Of a stretch of DNA of 64,000 nucleotides, positions 28,494-36,157 are shown piece by piece. Position 1 is the first letter of the stretch, and each line of letters starts with the position of its first letter. The notes under the pieces are model-generated. The model saw only the letters and a program-made list of their open reading frames with translations. It was not told where the DNA came from and ran no database searches. The translations under genes were made by a program, and so were the position numbers. The stretch lies in the NCBI RefSeq assembly GCF_947498825.1, contig NZ_CANMLV010000026.1, forward strand, positions 1 to 64,000, given 5' to 3'. The DNA is from an uncultured Cedecea sp. Lineage in GTDB: Bacteria; Pseudomonadota; Gammaproteobacteria; Enterobacterales; Enterobacteriaceae.

Positions 28494-28529
28494 ATGATAA
28501 ATATGAGCGAATACAAGGAGCAAAATTGA
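28494..28529 (+). other. Possible 11-codon leader ORF coupled to the response regulator
   Basis: ATG at 28494 opens a frame of 11 codons that ends in TGA at 28527-28529. That stop overlaps the TTG proposed as start of the response regulator (28526). A GGAG lies ahead of the ATG and another (AAGGAG) lies within the leader. This arrangement allows translational coupling; it may also be chance. Confidence 0.3.
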
Positions 28530-29221
28530 AAAACATCAAAGTTCTGCTCGCGGAAGATGAAAATGAGATTGCAGAAATTCTCACCGCATATTTGCTAAAA
28601 GAAGGGTTTACCGTTATTCGGGCAAAAGACGGGCGGGAGGCTATTTCCCTGGTGTTATCTGAATCACCTTCATTTGTGATCCTTGATATTCGCATGCCCT
28701 ATGTCGATGGCTGGCAGGTGCTCAGTGAAATCAGGCGCAATAATGATGTGCCGGTGATGATGCTTACTGCGCTGGATGCTGATATCGACAAGATTCAGGC
28801 ATTACGAACGGGAGCCGATGATTACCTGGTTAAGCCTTTTAATCCGGCAGAAGTGATAGCCAGAATTCACGTGATTTTAAGGCGCATGTCGTACCATCAG
28901 TCGGACAGCACTCAGCTTTCATTCAGTACGCGTCATATCAGTCTGAACGTCACTCATCACTCTGTGATTATCAAACCTGGCCATACCGATATTGGCAGCC
29001 AGCTTACGTCAACCGAGTTCAAGATTTTGCTGCATCTTATTCGTTATCCAAAAAGGGTATTTTCACGTCAGGAAATCCTCGATTACTGCCTGCCAGAAGG
29101 TGATGCCAGTGAACGTACTGTTGACAGCCATATCAGCAAACTGAGAAAGAAAATTGAGCAGGCGGGGCTGGCATCGGTACCGGAAAGTATTCGTGGCTTT
29201 GGCTATCGGCTGGGGGATTAA
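28526..29221 (+). CDS. OmpR-family response regulator (AdeR-like)
   Basis: A 231-residue regulator: receiver domain with acidic pocket EDE near 10-12, phospho-acceptor D54 in ILDIRMP and lysine in YLVKPFNP, then an OmpR-type winged helix (LTSTEFKILLHLIRYPKRVFS and ERTVDSHISKLRKKIE). It matches Acinetobacter AdeR strikingly in the TALDADIDKIQALRTGADD stretch. TTG at 28526 is chosen because AAGGAG lies five bases before it; a GTG at 28487 would add 13 residues not seen in the family. It is divergent from the pump operon and followed by its kinase, so it probably controls adeAB-like expression. Confidence 0.87.
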   Translation: MKNIKVLLAEDENEIAEILTAYLLKEGFTVIRAKDGREAISLVLSESPSFVILDIRMPYVDGWQVLSEIRRNNDVPVMMLTALDADIDKIQALRTGADDYLVKPFNPAEVIARIHVILRRMSYHQSDSTQLSFSTRHISLNVTHHSVIIKPGHTDIGSQLTSTEFKILLHLIRYPKRVFSRQEILDYCLPEGDASERTVDSHISKLRKKIEQAGLASVPESIRGFGYRLGD

Positions 29222-29225
29222 GAAG

Positions 29226-30275
29226 ATGAAAACAGGAATTCGCTATCAGCTATTTATCCTGACATCTAAAGTGGCAGTCAGTACGCTGATACTGCTGTCA
29301 GTGGTGTACAGTATCTATTTCACCATTTTCGCGGATAATTTTCCTGAATATGACTGGATCCCCGCCTCTCACGACTGGGCGCTGACGATAATTTCTTGTT
29401 TATTATCTTCAGTAACGGCACTTGGTTTCGCATGGTCTTTTGCCCAGAAAGTGATAACTCCCTTGAATACGGTGGCAGAAAGCGCGCGTAAAATAGCGGA
29501 AGGACAGCTGAGTGAAAGAGCAAGGCATAGTACGCGTGAAATCAGGGAAACAGCATTACTTATCGATGATTTCAATACGATGGCAGATAAGCTGGAAGTG
29601 ATGTCCAGTGAGATGAAAAAATGGAATGCGGCTATTGCTCATGAACTGAGGACGCCGGTCACGGTATTACAAGGCCGAATTCAGGGGATCAGGGATGGTG
29701 TGTTTGAGAAGGATGACAGGCAGTTTGCGATTTTGCTGAACCAGACCGAAGGGTTATCAAGACTTATCGATGATTTAAGAGTGTTAAGTCTCTCCGATAG
29801 TGGGCAACTTTATCTTTATCGTGAAACGGTACAGATGGATAAACTCATTATTAATAGCGCAGAACTGTTTCGCAATGAGCTTGAAAATAAAGGTTTGAAA
29901 CTGGTTATTGAAGCTGAGGAAATGGCGGGTTTTGTCGATAAAATGCGTATCGGGCAGGTCCTGTCGGCATTATTGAGTAACGCCATTAAATATTCCGTTC
30001 CCGGTAAAATCCTGGTGACCTGCCATATGATAGCGGGCGACATCCGTATCACGGTTGAAGATGAAGGCCCCGGTATTCCTTCAGAGGAAAGTGCGACTAT
30101 TTTCGACGCTTTTTATCGTACTCTGAGTGTCCGTTCAGAGAAAACGGATGGGTCAGGGCTTGGACTGGCGGTGGTGAGTGCTATTGGCCGGGCACATGGT
30201 GGGAAGGTCTGTTGTAAGCAAAGTATCCTGGGAGGCTGTTGTATTGAGTTGCGCTTGCCTGCAGAAACCAACTGA
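29226..30275 (+). CDS. Sensor histidine kinase (AdeS-like)
   Basis: A 349-residue inner-membrane kinase. Two membrane segments (about 14-36 and 51-72) flank a very short periplasmic loop, followed by a HAMP domain (about 76-128), HisKA with phospho-histidine H139 in WNAAIAHELRTP, and HATPase with N-box LLSNAIKYS, DEGPGI and GSGLGLAVV. The small periplasmic loop suggests sensing in or near the membrane. ATG at 29226 starts four bases after the response regulator stop. The sequence around the His box (VLQGRIQGIRDGVF) is the AdeS pattern. A clear terminator follows. Confidence 0.87.
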   Translation: MKTGIRYQLFILTSKVAVSTLILLSVVYSIYFTIFADNFPEYDWIPASHDWALTIISCLLSSVTALGFAWSFAQKVITPLNTVAESARKIAEGQLSERARHSTREIRETALLIDDFNTMADKLEVMSSEMKKWNAAIAHELRTPVTVLQGRIQGIRDGVFEKDDRQFAILLNQTEGLSRLIDDLRVLSLSDSGQLYLYRETVQMDKLIINSAELFRNELENKGLKLVIEAEEMAGFVDKMRIGQVLSALLSNAIKYSVPGKILVTCHMIAGDIRITVEDEGPGIPSEESATIFDAFYRTLSVRSEKTDGSGLGLAVVSAIGRAHGGKVCCKQSILGGCCIELRLPAETN

Positions 30276-30288
30276 ATCAGCGTTGATT

Positions 30289-30312
30289 GCACAGAGGTTA
30301 TCTGTGCTTTTT
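30289..30312 (+). terminator. Rho-independent terminator of the adeRS-like operon
   Basis: Stem GCACAGA/TCTGTGC with a 5-base loop, followed by TTTTT at 30308-30312. It lies 13 bp after the kinase stop. Confidence 0.85.
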
Positions 30313-30320
30313 CAGGTTTG

Positions 30321-30683
30321 CTATAGCTTGAAGTCGAGCGCTGCATTTTTGAAGATGTTGTACATCTTATCGTTAATAAATGGTGGATATTTTGCCTGGC
30401 TGGCAGCCTCAAGAGCAGCATGACATAGCTCAGGATCGCCCCCTTCCGATTTTACCGAGAGCAATGAGGCATCTGGCGCAAACTGGAGGCGCAGAGTACA
30501 GCTTTTGCCAGAAAATGAGGAGATATTGTAGAACTTCTTCTCTATTGCTTGTTTTATCTCGGCAGCTTGAGAATTCAACTGTTTATTGATAGATGAATTC
30601 TTGGCAACTTTTATTGTCGGTGATTTATTTGCACAGGCACTCAAAGAACAAGATATCAGGATCGCTATGGCGATGCTTTTCAT
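30321..30683 (-). CDS. Lipoprotein with an isolated TolA C-terminal domain
   Basis: A 120-residue protein. The N-terminus is a lipoprotein signal (CSLSACANK, lipobox LSAC). After a linker of about 25 residues, the rest matches domain III of TolA: GKSCTLRLQFAPDASLL, EGGDPELCHAALEAA, then YNIFKNAALDFKL at the end, with the two cysteines that form the TolA disulfide. It lacks TolA's membrane helix and long helical domain II, so it cannot replace TolA in the Tol-Pal motor. Asp at +2 is absent (Ala-Asn follow Cys), so outer-membrane sorting is expected. It may act as a decoy or immunity factor for colicins or phages that bind TolA-III; that is inference. Confidence 0.78.
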   Translation of the reverse strand: MKSIAIAILISCSLSACANKSPTIKVAKNSSINKQLNSQAAEIKQAIEKKFYNISSFSGKSCTLRLQFAPDASLLSVKSEGGDPELCHAALEAASQAKYPPFINDKMYNIFKNAALDFKL

Positions 30684-30941
30684 GATTATTCCTTGTTATT
30701 TAGTCAGTGTTTCAGCCGGAAAAATGGTGATGTTTTTATCATACAGTGAATCTGTATTGACAGAAAACGGAAGGTTCAGCGCTGAATCTGAATATTGTGA
30801 AACATATAGCGGGCCGGTGAGTTACAGCAGAGTGTTCAGGCATGCAAATGATATCAACTTCGGGGCAGCATCAGTCCTGACATGAAAAGATAAACCGCCT
30901 TTCAATTGAAAGACAGATAATGACAGGCAAACAGAGAATCA

Positions 30942-31328
30942 CTAAATATCAACAACCTTACCCTTAGGCTGATTAATGATCCGCTTTATTTGCGCCATAA
31001 CTTCTGAGGGGTTAATCAATAACGAACTGATTTTAACATTAATCACTCTGAATCCTTCAAAGCGCAGGGGAGAATCAATCATGATGTCCGATGCAATAAT
31101 CACCAAGTCGCACTCTTCTATATCTTTATGGGTGATTTTATTTTTGATGCCCAGAACCCCCTGAGTCTCAATTTTTATAGAAAAACTATACTCTTTTGCT
31201 AATTTTTCAAGCTGTTCTGCCGCCATATAAGTATGCGCAACACCCGTTGCACAGGCTGTTACCGCGACGAAATGCAGTTTTCTGTCACTGCCACCGAGTA
31301 TAAGACCTTCTTTGCCTGAACGCGTCAT
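30942..31328 (-). CDS. PTS fructose-type enzyme IIB (FrwD-like)
   Basis: A 128-residue IIB protein; phosphorylation-site loop VTACATGVAHTYMAAEQLE with the active cysteine at its start. It has about 17 extra N-terminal residues compared with the other IIB in this locus. ATG at 31328 overlaps the araC-type gene stop (TGATG). It has a complete phosphocysteine loop, so it can probably receive phosphate from the HPr-EI-IIA protein. Position after the AraC gene parallels frwD-yijO in E. coli, with the order inverted. Confidence 0.82.
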   Translation of the reverse strand: MTRSGKEGLILGGSDRKLHFVAVTACATGVAHTYMAAEQLEKLAKEYSFSIKIETQGVLGIKNKITHKDIEECDLVIIASDIMIDSPLRFEGFRVINVKISSLLINPSEVMAQIKRIINQPKGKVVDI

Positions 31329-32182
31329 CACACACTAGCTCCCTTATTTTTACGACGATACTCAAGTGGCGTACAGTCGTTTATTTCTCGGAAAACCTTA
31401 CAAAAATAGTTAGTATCGGTAAAACCGCATTTCCCAGAGACTTCATTAATTTTTAAATTCGTGTTGATGAGTAGCGTTCGCGAGCGTGAGATCCGCGCAT
31501 GCTTCAGGTACTCATTAAACTTAATATCTGAATCTTTAGAAAAAAGTCGGGATAAATAGCCCGGTGAAATATTAAAAATCTCAGCAACGCTTTCACGACT
31601 GATATCATCATGAAAATGGGTGTCGATATACCGCTTAATCTCATCGATTAAAAAGACTGAACTCTGTGGCTTATGCATGCCTTCAGTTAGCTGGTATAAG
31701 ATATCGTTAATCAGCGCATAAATAATATGGGAGAAAGTCCCGGTGGTTTTGTTTTGCCCCCAGGCCAGAGACTCCGCTATTTCAATTAGCTTATCGCGTA
31801 TCGTACTGCTGGTATTTTCTAAATTGAATTTTTCAACTTCAGTAAACTGAGTCCCATCCCAGTTACTGATACTGAATCCGATATCCTGCTTCCAGAATAC
31901 AATCGACATACAGATAACCGGTTCATCCCACAATGGAGAGTTCCATCCCTTAGCCGGTATATACGTGATAGTGCCGACAGGACGTTCATACTTAACGATT
32001 TTATCGACCCCTTTGGGGATAAGCATGCTAAGTGTTCCTTTAACGGTCAGCTCAATCCGTGGAACAGGCAGATGATAGGCCATCGCCGGAGCCTGAGCAT
32101 TTCCGCTCGCGACCAAAATTGTTCCTGTATTGGTGGACAGACTACTGAACTCACTGAGTATCGATTGTATAAATACGCTCAT
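31328..32182 (-). CDS. AraC-family regulator (YijO-like)
   Basis: A 284-residue regulator: an N-terminal cupin-like sensing domain (about 1-160) and a C-terminal AraC DNA-binding domain with both helix-turn-helix units (RESVAEIFNISPGYLSRLFSKDS and INEVSGKCGFTDTNYFCKVFREI, ending TPLEYRR). In E. coli the frw PTS genes sit beside yijO, an AraC-type gene of the same build. It probably controls the PTS operon whose 3' part it occupies; direct repeats at 38778-38810 are candidate binding sites. It is separated from the transaldolase gene by an interspersed repeat. Confidence 0.82.
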   Translation of the reverse strand: MSVFIQSILSEFSSLSTNTGTILVASGNAQAPAMAYHLPVPRIELTVKGTLSMLIPKGVDKIVKYERPVGTITYIPAKGWNSPLWDEPVICMSIVFWKQDIGFSISNWDGTQFTEVEKFNLENTSSTIRDKLIEIAESLAWGQNKTTGTFSHIIYALINDILYQLTEGMHKPQSSVFLIDEIKRYIDTHFHDDISRESVAEIFNISPGYLSRLFSKDSDIKFNEYLKHARISRSRTLLINTNLKINEVSGKCGFTDTNYFCKVFREINDCTPLEYRRKNKGASV

Positions 32183-32285
32183 AGGTAGCCTGTAAACCCG
32201 TTGTTAAAGGACAGGATCGTAGCAATGCTGAAGACATATAACAATGTTTCTGCCTCTACATTTCCCGCCCATATCTTCCTCATCT

Positions 32286-32427
32286 GTACCCAAAATAATT
32301 CGAGTCGCAGGACAAAACGTTAACGTTTTGAACAACGCTTTACGTTAGCCCACCTGGACGAGACGTATTTATGAATCTCGTAGCACGGCAAGCGAACCCA
32401 TCTGTAGCTTGAATTATGGCGGGTATA
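32286..32427. repeat. Interspersed palindrome, diverged copy in reverse orientation
   Basis: It begins TACCCAAAATAATTCGAGT and ends TTGAATTATGGCGGGTATA, the reverse of the ends seen at 53357 and 2190. The interior differs and contains a small palindrome, AAAACGTTAACGTTTT. It sits between the transaldolase and araC-type genes. Confidence 0.55.
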
Positions 32428-32430
32428 CAC

Positions 32431-33381
32431 TCAGAGATACTGACTGAGTAATGCCTCAAGGTTATTCTGATCGACGGCAAACAGACGAATACCTTCAGCA
32501 AGTTTCTCGACCGCCATGGCATCTTGGTTATGTGCCCAATAAAATTCCGCTTCAGAAATCGCGACCGGTTTAGCATGGATTTCACCGCTGTAGTGAAGCG
32601 GGGAGGGTATTGCTCCCTGACTATTGTTGAGTTTATCCAATATTGGCGGTGATACTGTCAGGCGATCGCAACCATTCAGGGCTAATACCTGTTCTGGAGA
32701 TCGGAAACTGGCTCCCATAACCACAGTACTGTAGCCGTGCATTTTATAGAAATTGTATATTTTAGAGACTGATTCAATACCCGGATCGTTTTCAACGCTA
32801 AAACTGACATCAGGCTGATTTTTCTTATACCAGTCAGAGATACGGCCAACAAATGGCGAAATTAAATAAACCCCTGCATCTGCACAGCCACGCGCCTGAG
32901 CAAATGAGAATAATAATGTCAGATTACACTTAATTCCTTGCTTCTCGAGGACTTCAGCAGCCCGAATTCCCTGCCAGGTGGCAGCAAGTTTAATCAGCAC
33001 GCGTTCCTTCGAAACACCTTGTTGTTCATAGAGCCCAATAATATCCTGTGCTTTTTTAATACTGGCTTCAGTATCAAAAGAAAGTCTGGCATCCACTTCG
33101 GTTGAAATACGCCCAGGAATACTTTTCAGAATAAGACAACCAATACAAACCGCGAGATAATCAGCGATATCACTGAGCAGTCTGGTTTTATCCTTTTGTT
33201 GTGATTTAACAACCGTGACGGCATCTTGTATCAATTGATGGTACTGAGGTAATTGAGCCGCTTTAAATATCAGTGACGGATTAGTTGTCGCATCTTCGGG
33301 TTGATAATTAATAATACTGTCAATATCGCCACTGTCAGCAACAATAATAGTATGCTGCTTCAACTGTTTAAGCTGATTCAT
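32431..33381 (-). CDS. Transaldolase (TalA/TalB family)
   Basis: A 316-residue cytoplasmic TIM-barrel enzyme that moves a dihydroxyacetone unit between sedoheptulose-7-phosphate and glyceraldehyde-3-phosphate, forming a Schiff base. The catalytic lysine lies in [11 protein letters not shown], and DATTNPSLI and [12 protein letters not shown] are standard family motifs. Length equals E. coli TalB, so it is a full transaldolase, not the shorter fructose-6-phosphate aldolase found at the E. coli frw locus. ATG at 33381 is chosen over a GTG three codons upstream. As the only pentose-phosphate enzyme within a PTS operon it is probably a dedicated paralogue. Confidence 0.9.
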   Translation of the reverse strand: MNQLKQLKQHTIIVADSGDIDSIINYQPEDATTNPSLIFKAAQLPQYHQLIQDAVTVVKSQQKDKTRLLSDIADYLAVCIGCLILKSIPGRISTEVDARLSFDTEASIKKAQDIIGLYEQQGVSKERVLIKLAATWQGIRAAEVLEKQGIKCNLTLLFSFAQARGCADAGVYLISPFVGRISDWYKKNQPDVSFSVENDPGIESVSKIYNFYKMHGYSTVVMGASFRSPEQVLALNGCDRLTVSPPILDKLNNSQGAIPSPLHYSGEIHAKPVAISEAEFYWAHNQDAMAVEKLAEGIRLFAVDQNNLEALLSQYL

Positions 33382-33449
33382 TGAATACACCTGTAGATTA
33401 TTTGTATTTCAGAACATAATAAGGATGGGCCCCTCCTTATTATATGTTC

Positions 33450-33767
33450 TTAATTCAGACCAAGATTTTCAGAAATCTTCTGCATAATTTTATCACCATG
33501 TCTGACCGCTGTATTTGCGCCGACGCGGACTATTTTTTTACCTTCAAATCTTGCTTCATTTTTTATCGTGATATCATTGGTTAAAATAACAATATCGGCT
33601 TTTTCGATATCAGATGCAGTCAATTCGTTTTCAATACCTGTTGCACCTTGCGTTTCGACTTTAATTGTCCACTCTTTCTTTTTAGCGGCAATTAATAATG
33701 CTTCTGCAGCCATATAGGTATGTGCAACCCCAGTAGGACAAGCTGTCACTGCGACGAGAATAGTCAT
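33450..33767 (-). CDS. PTS fructose-type enzyme IIB (FrwB-like)
   Basis: A 105-residue phosphocarrier domain with the phosphocysteine loop VTACPTGVAHTYMAAEALL near the N-terminus, standard for fructose-family IIB. It stands between the GatZ-like and transaldolase genes and should pass phosphate from the IIA domain to the sugar bound by IIC. It is shorter and closer to the consensus than the second IIB at 30942. Confidence 0.88.
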   Translation of the reverse strand: MTILVAVTACPTGVAHTYMAAEALLIAAKKKEWTIKVETQGATGIENELTASDIEKADIVILTNDITIKNEARFEGKKIVRVGANTAVRHGDKIMQKISENLGLN

Positions 33768-33785
33768 GATATTTACCTGCGTATA

Positions 33786-35039
33786 TTATTTTGCGGCGGC
33801 AACTCGTGAAGTTAAGCCAGGCATATTAAAACATTCAGCTTCGTTCTGGATCATATCTTTGATTTTATTAACCACATAGCGCTCTGGCTCTACGCCGAAA
33901 GATTTCAGATTGGTAAACATCTTGCGCATTTCAACGACGACTTCTGGTTTTTCATAATTATAATGGCCGCTGAGTTCGAGAATTTCTTTGAGTAGTCCTG
34001 GTTCATTAAAGATCTGCTCTTCCGACTTATTTTTATGCTCATCAGTCATCCATTTTTCCCATTTATGACTGAGAACACATTCCCGTGTCAGGACATTCTT
34101 AAGATTTGAAGCTGACTGAATAAAACCTTTTGTCGCCAGATCCTGTTCGACTTCAGCAAGTTTCAGATAGGCGCGGGTTTCGATAGTGCCATACGCAGGA
34201 GCCACGTTCATTGCCGTGATACCCAACCCCGGGTGTTTTAACAGAATGTCGTCTGGCAGATAGTCACCATTATGCTCTTTCAGACCGACACCATATCGGG
34301 TACTGATAGCAGAGAGTTCTGCCGATTGCACATCGTTAAAATGTCCCACATTTTTGGTTAAACGAGTTAGTGTTCCTGTCTGGCCTACGATAAATAGTGG
34401 CTGAGGCAAACCTTCTGCCTCCAGACGTTTGCTCAGCTCAACAATAAACCCTTCATAAGCACTGATATCAGTCAGACCGCCATTGGTTTCTTCGGTACCG
34501 ACTTCATAGAAGAACTCTTTGAGGCTATTCGTTTTACGGTAATCTTCACAGAAACGAATTAATTCAACAGTACGGCTGAGTACCAGTTCAATATCAATCA
34601 CTTTACCTACAACGTAAGGGTCTTTAGTGGGGTCAATGTGCAGCAAATCAAAACCGGCATCCATATCGACTTGATAAGAACGACGGGCCAGTTTCATCGC
34701 TTCTTCTTCAGGAATATGCTCCTTACGTTCTTTATCACGCTGCCATGGGCCCCCGTGGTCACGACAGAGGAAATAATCACCCTCAAAGCCAACCTTTAAG
34801 GCCATGGCCTTTAAGTCTGCGGCAAAACGGAACTGATCCCAGTTATTGACATAACCTGCACCAAATTCATCTGCATCAACCTGGTTACGGCTGGCAATAA
34901 ACATCAGCGGCAGATCTTTTTCTTTACCCAATTCAAAACAGGCCTGAATAAGCGCGGGTGACATTGGGCCAATACCCAGCATGGTTGATTTGCCGCCGTT
35001 AACGATATAATCAACATATTGCTTCATCGTATTTTTCAT
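33786..35039 (-). CDS. GatZ/KbaZ-family protein (tagatose-6-phosphate 4-epimerase or aldolase subunit)
   Basis: A 417-residue protein of the GatZ/KbaZ family (Pfam tagatose_6_P_K). Motifs seen are MLGIGPMSP, IASRNQVDADEFG, CRDHGGPWQ, DLLHIDPTKD, EVGTEETNGG and GIGAMNVAPAYGT-like text near the C-terminal half. In E. coli GatZ is called the non-catalytic subunit of tagatose-bisphosphate aldolase, but the Agrobacterium homologue was shown to epimerise tagatose-6-phosphate to fructose-6-phosphate. No GatY/KbaY partner and no sugar-phosphate kinase is present here, which favours the epimerase role. ATG at 35039 has GGAG seven bases upstream. It overlaps nothing but lies only 16 bp after the IIC gene. 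Confidence 0.8.
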   Translation of the reverse strand: MKNTMKQYVDYIVNGGKSTMLGIGPMSPALIQACFELGKEKDLPLMFIASRNQVDADEFGAGYVNNWDQFRFAADLKAMALKVGFEGDYFLCRDHGGPWQRDKERKEHIPEEEAMKLARRSYQVDMDAGFDLLHIDPTKDPYVVGKVIDIELVLSRTVELIRFCEDYRKTNSLKEFFYEVGTEETNGGLTDISAYEGFIVELSKRLEAEGLPQPLFIVGQTGTLTRLTKNVGHFNDVQSAELSAISTRYGVGLKEHNGDYLPDDILLKHPGLGITAMNVAPAYGTIETRAYLKLAEVEQDLATKGFIQSASNLKNVLTRECVLSHKWEKWMTDEHKNKSEEQIFNEPGLLKEILELSGHYNYEKPEVVVEMRKMFTNLKSFGVEPERYVVNKIKDMIQNEAECFNMPGLTSRVAAAK

Positions 35040-35055
35040 ATTAACTCCTGCTTTT

Positions 35056-36117
35056 TCATTCAAACGAAATATCAAGATCATCTTTTTCGTTTTTTACGGA
35101 TGACTTGGGTTTCAGTACAGTTTTAAGAATTTTTACGGCTATTGCTGTGGTTATTGCACCTGCAATAATCGCGATAACATAACCAAAAGGATTACCAATG
35201 ACGGGTAAGACAATGAGCCCGCCCCAAGGTGCTGCATTGGTTGCGCCAAACCAGAGGGAGATAATAGAGGCGACTGCGCCACCTATCATATTGGCTGGAA
35301 TAACGCGCATCGGATCGGCTGCTGCAAAGGGAATGGCACCTTCGCTGATCCCGACGCAACCCATGATTAATGCAGGTTTACCCGCTTCACGTTCTACGTC
35401 AGTAAAAATGCCTTTAAATAAAAAGGTTGCCAGAGCCATACCTAAGGGGGGAGTACAAACAGGGGCGGCAACAGCAGCCATTAGCTGAGGGTTAGTGGTT
35501 ATCAAGGCAACGGCAAAGAAAAAGGCGGTTTTATTCATTGGACCACCCATATCAAAGGTGATCATGCATCCCAGAATAATGCCAAGTACAATAAATGATG
35601 CCCCTTGCATACCCGATAACCAGACACTGAGCCAGTTCATTAGCCAGGCAATGGGTTCACCGACCACATAATAAATAGCGAGGCCTGTCAGAAAGGTACC
35701 GAGCAGTGGAATAATAAAAATAGGTAAAATAAGGCGCAGGAAATCAGGAACTTTCATTCTGGCGATGCACTGTAACAACGCATATACCACGAGACCTGCA
35801 ATAATACCGGCGAACATACCACCGAGAAAACCAGCACCCATCTGATTAGCCAGCAAACCACCAATCGCACCAGGTGCGATACCGGGTTTTTCAACCATAG
35901 AGTAAGCGATGAATCCGGCCAGAATTGGAATGAATAAAGTCAGCCCGGCAATACCGATTTGCGACATTGCTTTTAAAAAACCGTGCTCAGGCACTGCGGC
36001 TTTACCACTTAACATCACTGATAATGCGAGTAATACTCCCCCGGCAACGACAAACGGGATCATATAGGACACCCCAGTCATAAAGTGTCTTTTAGTATTC
36101 TTTAATAGATTTAACAT
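35056..36117 (-). CDS. PTS fructose-type enzyme IIC, membrane permease
   Basis: A 353-residue inner-membrane permease with about nine hydrophobic segments. The family signatures are present: MTGVSYMIPFVVAGG near the start, GGFLGGMFAGIIAG-type text (AGFLGGMFAGIIAGL), DMGGPMNKTAFFF, and GISEGAIPFAAADP, the conserved sugar-binding loop. It lacks fused IIA and IIB domains, which are encoded separately in this operon. The sugar cannot be read from sequence; the enzyme set suggests a ketohexose. GAGG lies five bases before the ATG. Confidence 0.88.
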   Translation of the reverse strand: MLNLLKNTKRHFMTGVSYMIPFVVAGGVLLALSVMLSGKAAVPEHGFLKAMSQIGIAGLTLFIPILAGFIAYSMVEKPGIAPGAIGGLLANQMGAGFLGGMFAGIIAGLVVYALLQCIARMKVPDFLRLILPIFIIPLLGTFLTGLAIYYVVGEPIAWLMNWLSVWLSGMQGASFIVLGIILGCMITFDMGGPMNKTAFFFAVALITTNPQLMAAVAAPVCTPPLGMALATFLFKGIFTDVEREAGKPALIMGCVGISEGAIPFAAADPMRVIPANMIGGAVASIISLWFGATNAAPWGGLIVLPVIGNPFGYVIAIIAGAITTAIAVKILKTVLKPKSSVKNEKDDLDISFE

Positions 36118-36157
36118 AAAAACCTCGGCCAGTTATAATGAGGTAAGCTATTTATAT

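Noticed and set aside
30586-30885. 99-codon plus-strand ORF opposite the TolA-C lipoprotein
   Set aside because: Its first part is antisense to the lipoprotein gene and the rest has no family or ribosome site.
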